A DNA stretch of 10,970 nucleotides from Betaproteobacteria bacterium (GTDB lineage: Bacteria; Pseudomonadota; Gammaproteobacteria; Burkholderiales; Burkholderiaceae_E). The stretch lies in NCBI GenBank assembly GCA_016868095.1, contig VGHV01000053.1, forward strand, positions 1-10,970, written 5' to 3'. Within the stretch, counting starts at the first letter, position 1, and each line of letters begins with the position of its first letter. A program made the position numbers and the translations under genes. Below the pieces are notes generated by a model. That model saw only the letters and a program-made list of their open reading frames with translations. It did not search any database and was not told where the DNA came from. Shown here one piece after another: positions 7,462 through 10,970 of this stretch.

Positions 7462-8421
7462 ATGAAGCCTTCTGAAAAAATCGATGTCGTCTTGATTGTC
7501 CCGGTTCACCAAGCAACCGATGATCAGTTGCGATCCCATTATCGTGTCCATGAGTATTTCCGGGTGAAGGATCAAGGACCCGATGCTCAGGCAGCGTTTT
7601 TTAAAGCGCTCGAACACTGCGAAATTGCCGTGACGACCGGGAGCTCGGGCATTAAAGCGCCTTTAATCGACCAATTACCCTCGCTGCGCTTAATTGCCTG
7701 TTTTGGCGTAGGTGTAGACGGGGTTGACCTCGGTCATGCTCGCTCGCGCGGTATTTCTGTGACAAATACCCCCGATGTACTAAGTGATGAAGTGGCTGAC
7801 TTTGCGATCGCGCTTTTGCTCGCTAGCCTCAGGCAACTACCCCAGGCGGACCGATTCGTTCGCGAGGGGGCTTGGTTAAAGGGTCCAATGCCTTTGTCGA
7901 GGTCGCTGCAAGGCAAGCGTGTTGGCATTGTTGGCATGGGGCGTATCGGACAGGCCATCGCAAGGCGCTGCGAGGCCTTCGGTGTCTCGCTCGCCTACCA
8001 TGGGCCACGCGCCAAGCCCGCGCTGGCCTATCGCTATTTCGATCGGCTGATCGAGCTGGCCCAATGGTGTGACTGCTTAATCGTTGCCTGTCCTGGCGGC
8101 GCTGACACGGCAGGTCTCATTTCTCGAGAGGTCATGCTTGCGCTCGGACCTGCGGGTTATTTAATCAATATCAGTCGAGGTTCGGTGGTTGATCAGCCTG
8201 CCCTGGTTGAATTGTTGCAAACCCACGGACTTGCCGGTGCTGGGCTCGACGTATTTGTTGACGAACCTCAGGTGCCGGCTGCATTGACTGTTTTGCCTCA
8301 TGTAGTTTTATCGCCCCATGTTGCAAGCGCATCGCAAGAAACAAGATCGGCGATGGGGCAGCTCACACTTGATAACGTTGCAGCCTTTGTAGCGGGTAGG
8401 CCGCTACTGACCGCGGTCTAA
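7462..8421 (+). CDS. D-isomer-specific 2-hydroxyacid dehydrogenase, glyoxylate/hydroxypyruvate-reductase type
   Basis: This is a 319-residue member of the D-2-hydroxyacid dehydrogenase family, which interconverts 2-keto acids and D-2-hydroxy acids with NAD(P)H. The substrate-domain loop FGVGVDGVDL is at 81-90, the Rossmann motif GMGRIG at 158-163, and the catalytic triad is complete: Arg239 (ISRGS), Glu268 (VDEP) and His286 (SPHVAS). After strand 2 the sequence runs HGPR (180-183), with no acidic residue and an arginine, which suggests NADPH rather than NADH. Together with the length, this points to the glyoxylate/hydroxypyruvate-reductase subgroup. The ATG at 7462 is the first reasonable start, though its ribosome binding site is poor. 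It ends the plus-strand catabolic run, 27 bases before the 3' end of the convergent rppH. Likely partners are glyoxylate, hydroxypyruvate or the keto form of the acid made by the pathway. Confidence 0.9.
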   Translation: MKPSEKIDVVLIVPVHQATDDQLRSHYRVHEYFRVKDQGPDAQAAFFKALEHCEIAVTTGSSGIKAPLIDQLPSLRLIACFGVGVDGVDLGHARSRGISVTNTPDVLSDEVADFAIALLLASLRQLPQADRFVREGAWLKGPMPLSRSLQGKRVGIVGMGRIGQAIARRCEAFGVSLAYHGPRAKPALAYRYFDRLIELAQWCDCLIVACPGGADTAGLISREVMLALGPAGYLINISRGSVVDQPALVELLQTHGLAGAGLDVFVDEPQVPAALTVLPHVVLSPHVASASQETRSAMGQLTLDNVAAFVAGRPLLTAV

Positions 8422-8448
8422 GTTGTCTAGCGCAATTGCCACCAACAC

Positions 8449-9072
8449 TTAGCTCAGATCTGAGCCTGCTGCGCCTTTTAGCTTGGCTGGGCTTGGAGCT
8501 TGCATGGCTTTTTGAGCTGTTGACGGTTGTGGCGCTTCTAGGCCTTGTTGCTTTGCCTGTGAGGTTTGTTCGTTGGGCGCTACAGGATTTGCGCTTTTTC
8601 GGCGTTGCAAATGCTTGGCAAGTTCGGTAAGCGCAAGTCGATAAACATCACGTTTAAACTCGATGACCGAATCCAAAGGCACCCAGTACTGATTCCAGCG
8701 CCAGGCATCAAATTCGGGGTGCTGGGATGCGCGCAATTGAATGTCGCTGTCTCGACCGACTAGTCGTAGTAAATACCAGATCTGTTTTTGTCCACGATAA
8801 TGGCCTCGCCATTCACGCCGAACCCAATGGTCGGGGACTTCATAGCGCAGCCAGTCGCGGGTACGGGCGATGATTCGGACATGGTCAGGCCGAAGTCCGA
8901 CCTCCTCTTCGAGTTCGCGAAACATGGCTTGCTCAGGCGATTCACCGCGCTTGATGCCACCCTGCGGAAATTGCCACGAATGTTCGCGGATGCGCTTGCC
9001 CCAAAATACCTCGTTACGTCGGTTCAGCAGGATGATCCCAACGTTGGGGCGATAGCCGTCTTTGTCCAGCAT
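8449..9072 (-). CDS. rppH: RNA pyrophosphohydrolase
   Basis: RppH converts 5'-triphosphate (or diphosphate) RNA ends to monophosphate, which opens transcripts to RNase E decay. The first 160 residues form a Nudix hydrolase that begins [15 protein letters not shown], as usual for RppH, with WQFPQGGI (33-40) and a complete Nudix box from Gly38 to Leu60 (Glu44, Arg52, Glu53, Glu56, Glu57, Gly59). Residues 161-207 form a low-complexity tail rich in Ala, Gln, Pro and Lys. Such extensions are common in betaproteobacterial RppH and absent from the 176-residue E. coli form. The ATG at 9072 has AAGG 9 bases upstream and a good -10 box about 33 bases upstream. It is divergent from proS, as in other Burkholderiales. 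Confidence 0.96.
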   Translation of the reverse strand: MLDKDGYRPNVGIILLNRRNEVFWGKRIREHSWQFPQGGIKRGESPEQAMFRELEEEVGLRPDHVRIIARTRDWLRYEVPDHWVRREWRGHYRGQKQIWYLLRLVGRDSDIQLRASQHPEFDAWRWNQYWVPLDSVIEFKRDVYRLALTELAKHLQRRKSANPVAPNEQTSQAKQQGLEAPQPSTAQKAMQAPSPAKLKGAAGSDLS

Positions 9073-9083
9073 GCCGACAGGCC

Positions 9084-9112
9084 TTGTCCCTTAGAATGCA
9101 AGTCATTATATC
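9084..9112 (+). promoter_or_regulatory. Possible promoter of proS, overlapping that of rppH
   Basis: On the plus strand, TTGTCC (9084-9089) and TATATC (9107-9112) are separated by 17 bases, each with 4 of 6 consensus matches. This would give a leader of nearly 90 bases before proS. It shares the AT-rich core with the rppH -10 box. The match is weak and could be chance. Confidence 0.22.
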
Positions 9113-9133
9113 CATCGACCTGGCAACTGAACA
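9105..9133 (-). promoter_or_regulatory. Probable sigma-70 promoter of rppH
   Basis: On the minus strand a perfect TATAAT (9105-9110) stands 17 bases from a weak TGTTCA -35 (9128-9133). Transcription would begin near 9098 and leave a leader of about 26 bases that carries the AAGG site of rppH. The -10 match and the leader geometry are good, while the -35 is poor. Confidence 0.45.
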
Positions 9134-9206
9134 TGTTTCTTATGCAGAATCGATCGATCCTCCTTGGTCTTGGGTCTAAGGCCACCCGTTTGAAGAGTGC
9201 TTATTG

Positions 9207-10940
9207 ATGAGAGCTAGCCAATTCCACATTGCCACCTTGCGTGAGGCACCCGCCGACGCCGAGGTTGTTAGTCACCAATTGATGACCCGTGCGGGGATGA
9301 TTCGAAAACTAGCTGGTGGAATTTATAACTATATGCCCATGGGTTTGCGGGTGATTCGAAAAATTGAAGCGATCATTCGGGAGGAGATGGACGCGGCAGG
9401 CGCCATTGAATTGTTGATGCCGATTGTGCAACCAGCCGAACTGTGGATGGAATCGCAGCGCTGGCAAAAATATGGGCCTGAGCTTTTGCGTATCAAAGAC
9501 CGGCACGAACGTGATTTCATCATTCAGCCGACCTCTGAGGAGGTGATTACAGATATCGCAAGGGCTGAACTGCGCAGTTACCGCGATTTGCCAAAGAATT
9601 TTTATCATATTCAAACCAAATTCCGCGACGAGCGTCGGCCGCGGTTTGGCGTCATGCGCGGCCGTGAGTTCACCATGAAGGATGCATACTCCTTTGACCG
9701 TGATCAAACAGGCGCTTTAGCGTCTTATCAGCGTATGTTTGATGCCTACCAGCGAATTTTTGAGCGTATGGGCCTTGCTTTCCGTGCGGTTGCTGCTGAT
9801 ACTGGGGCAATCGGCGGCTCAGCAAGTCATGAGTTTCAGGTTATCGCCGATACCGGCGAAGATCTCATTGCCTATTGCCCTGATTCGGATTACGCAGCCA
9901 ATATCGAACTTGCCAAGGCGATGCCCTTGCTTCTGGCGCGTGAGGCGCCAGCTGCCTTGATGCAGCAAGTGGCAACGCCCGGCAAGGCGCGATGCGAGGA
10001 TGTTGCAAGCTATCTCAACATTGATTTGGCCCAAACCGTCAAATCGCTGGTACTTGCCGTCGACCCCGAGGAGGCGGCAAGTGGCGCAAAGGCTCAGATC
10101 TATTTGCTACTGCTGCGTGGTGATCACGAACTCAACGAGGTTAAGGCGGGCAGACTAGCCGGTTTGTCGGGATTTCGCTTTGCGAGTGAGGCAGAAATTC
10201 TTGAGTATTTCGGTTGCGAACCCGGTTATCTCGGACCAGTCAACACCCTCAAACCAGTAAAACTTATCGTCGATGACACGGTTGCCATGATGAGCGATTT
10301 CGTCTGTGGTGCGAATCAGGCCGGATTTCATTGGGTTGGTGTGAACTGGGGTCGAGACTTGCCCGAACCGCTCACTGCCGATTTACGCAATGTGCGTGAG
10401 GGCGACCCTTCGCCCGATGGCAAGGGACGCCTTTCGATTTGCCGTGGCATTGAAGTAGGGCATGTTTTTTATCTGGGCACTCGTTATGCCGAGCCGATGC
10501 AAGCCTTGTTCGTTGACGAGGACGGCAGCAAGAAGTTGATGGAGATGGGCTGTTATGGCATCGGCGTGACCCGCTTGCTTGGGGCTGCCGTCGAGCAGAA
10601 TCATGACGATCGAGGGATGATTTGGCCCGCAAGTATTGCGCCATTTAGCGTGGTGATCTTGGCCTTGGGTTTGAACAAATCCCAGGCGGTTCGTGTGGCG
10701 AGTGAAAACCTTTATGCGGCTTTGCGAGAGGCAGGAATCGATGCGATTTTCGATGACCGCGATTTAAGACCTGGTGTGATGTTTGCCGATTGGGAACTGA
10801 TCGGTGTCCCCTGGCGGGTGACGATCGGCGATCGTGGACTTGCCAAAGGTGAAGTCGAACTCACAGCACGTCGCGGGCTGCAAACTGAAAGCCTGTCGCC
10901 TGAGGATGTCATCGCGCTCTTAAAGCAGCGCCTCGCCTGA
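9207..10940 (+). CDS. proS: Prolyl-tRNA synthetase, bacterial type with editing domain
   Basis: ProS charges tRNA-Pro with proline. Numbered from the ATG at 9207 (577 aa), the class II catalytic core shows the motif 1 region (about 54-77, [12 protein letters not shown]), PTSEE (108-112), motif 2 [17 protein letters not shown] (139-155), GGSASHEF (203-210) and motif 3 [10 protein letters not shown] (451-460). The inserted editing domain spans about 224-407 and keeps Lys279 (TVKSLV), the residue known to be needed for hydrolysis of mischarged Ala-tRNA-Pro in E. coli ProS. A C-terminal anticodon-binding domain follows 480. A TTG at 9204 is in frame, but the family begins M-R-x-S-Q, so I chose the ATG, which has AAGAG 9 bases upstream. 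The end is intact, and only 30 non-coding bases remain in the window. Confidence 0.97.
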   Translation: MRASQFHIATLREAPADAEVVSHQLMTRAGMIRKLAGGIYNYMPMGLRVIRKIEAIIREEMDAAGAIELLMPIVQPAELWMESQRWQKYGPELLRIKDRHERDFIIQPTSEEVITDIARAELRSYRDLPKNFYHIQTKFRDERRPRFGVMRGREFTMKDAYSFDRDQTGALASYQRMFDAYQRIFERMGLAFRAVAADTGAIGGSASHEFQVIADTGEDLIAYCPDSDYAANIELAKAMPLLLAREAPAALMQQVATPGKARCEDVASYLNIDLAQTVKSLVLAVDPEEAASGAKAQIYLLLLRGDHELNEVKAGRLAGLSGFRFASEAEILEYFGCEPGYLGPVNTLKPVKLIVDDTVAMMSDFVCGANQAGFHWVGVNWGRDLPEPLTADLRNVREGDPSPDGKGRLSICRGIEVGHVFYLGTRYAEPMQALFVDEDGSKKLMEMGCYGIGVTRLLGAAVEQNHDDRGMIWPASIAPFSVVILALGLNKSQAVRVASENLYAALREAGIDAIFDDRDLRPGVMFADWELIGVPWRVTIGDRGLAKGEVELTARRGLQTESLSPEDVIALLKQRLA

Positions 10941-10970
10941 CTTCCCGTATCAACGTCCGCGTTTACCAAA

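Noticed and set aside
6827..7516. 229-residue minus-strand open frame opposite the Ldh2-family gene (and a similar one at 6239-6754)
   Set aside because: Shadow frames across a convincing plus-strand gene, with low-complexity Pro/Arg/Gln-rich translation and no recognisable domain.
8788..9207. 139-residue plus-strand open frame opposite rppH
   Set aside because: It is almost wholly antisense to the well supported rppH, and its reading reflects the complementary codons. No ribosome binding site or family resemblance.

Overview
The window is a bacterial chromosome segment, most likely from a betaproteobacterium of the order Burkholderiales. The evidence is the backbone order rpmA - obgE - proB - (rppH, reverse) - proS, which is characteristic of that group, and protein sequences that read like Burkholderiales versions (for example the N-terminal core of glutamate 5-kinase and the bacterial ProS with an editing insertion). 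Base composition looks moderate, roughly half G+C by eye. Coding is dense, all the genes look intact, and no tRNA, rRNA, insertion sequence, phage gene or CRISPR array is visible.

Layout. Positions 1-256 hold the end of rpmA (ribosomal protein L27). A 225-base spacer with short imperfect repeats follows, then obgE (ribosome-assembly GTPase) and, almost abutting it, proB (first step of proline synthesis). A 116-base spacer with a 14-base tandem repeat separates proB from a five-gene catabolic cassette (2887-8421). The cassette has a UxaA-family sugar-acid dehydratase on the minus strand, and, divergent from it on the plus strand, a short-chain dehydrogenase, a fumarylacetoacetase-family hydrolase, an Ldh2-family dehydrogenase and a D-isomer-specific 2-hydroxyacid dehydrogenase. 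The backbone then resumes with rppH (minus strand) and proS (plus strand), divergent from each other across a 134-base promoter region.

How the genes work together. The backbone genes are housekeeping: translation (L27, ObgE, ProS), proline synthesis (ProB) and mRNA 5'-end processing (RppH). The cassette reads as a non-phosphorylative sugar-acid route. The dehydratase would make a 2-keto-3-deoxy acid, the SDR would oxidise C4 to give a 2,4-diketo-3-deoxy acid, and the FAH-family hydrolase would cleave it to pyruvate plus a 2-hydroxy acid (L-lactate if the substrate is L-fuconate, glycolate if it is a pentonate, glycerate if it is a hexonate such as L-galactonate). The two last dehydrogenases belong to unrelated families that usually act on opposite 2-hydroxyacid enantiomers and probably handle that product. 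The substrate is not fixed by the sequence. No sugar dehydrogenase, lactonase, transporter or regulator for the pathway is present in the window.

The most interesting points are the placement of this cassette inside an otherwise conserved housekeeping block, the pairing of the two terminal hydroxyacid dehydrogenases, and the short repeat and inverted-repeat signals in the spacers. I did not find evidence of a wholly new class of system.
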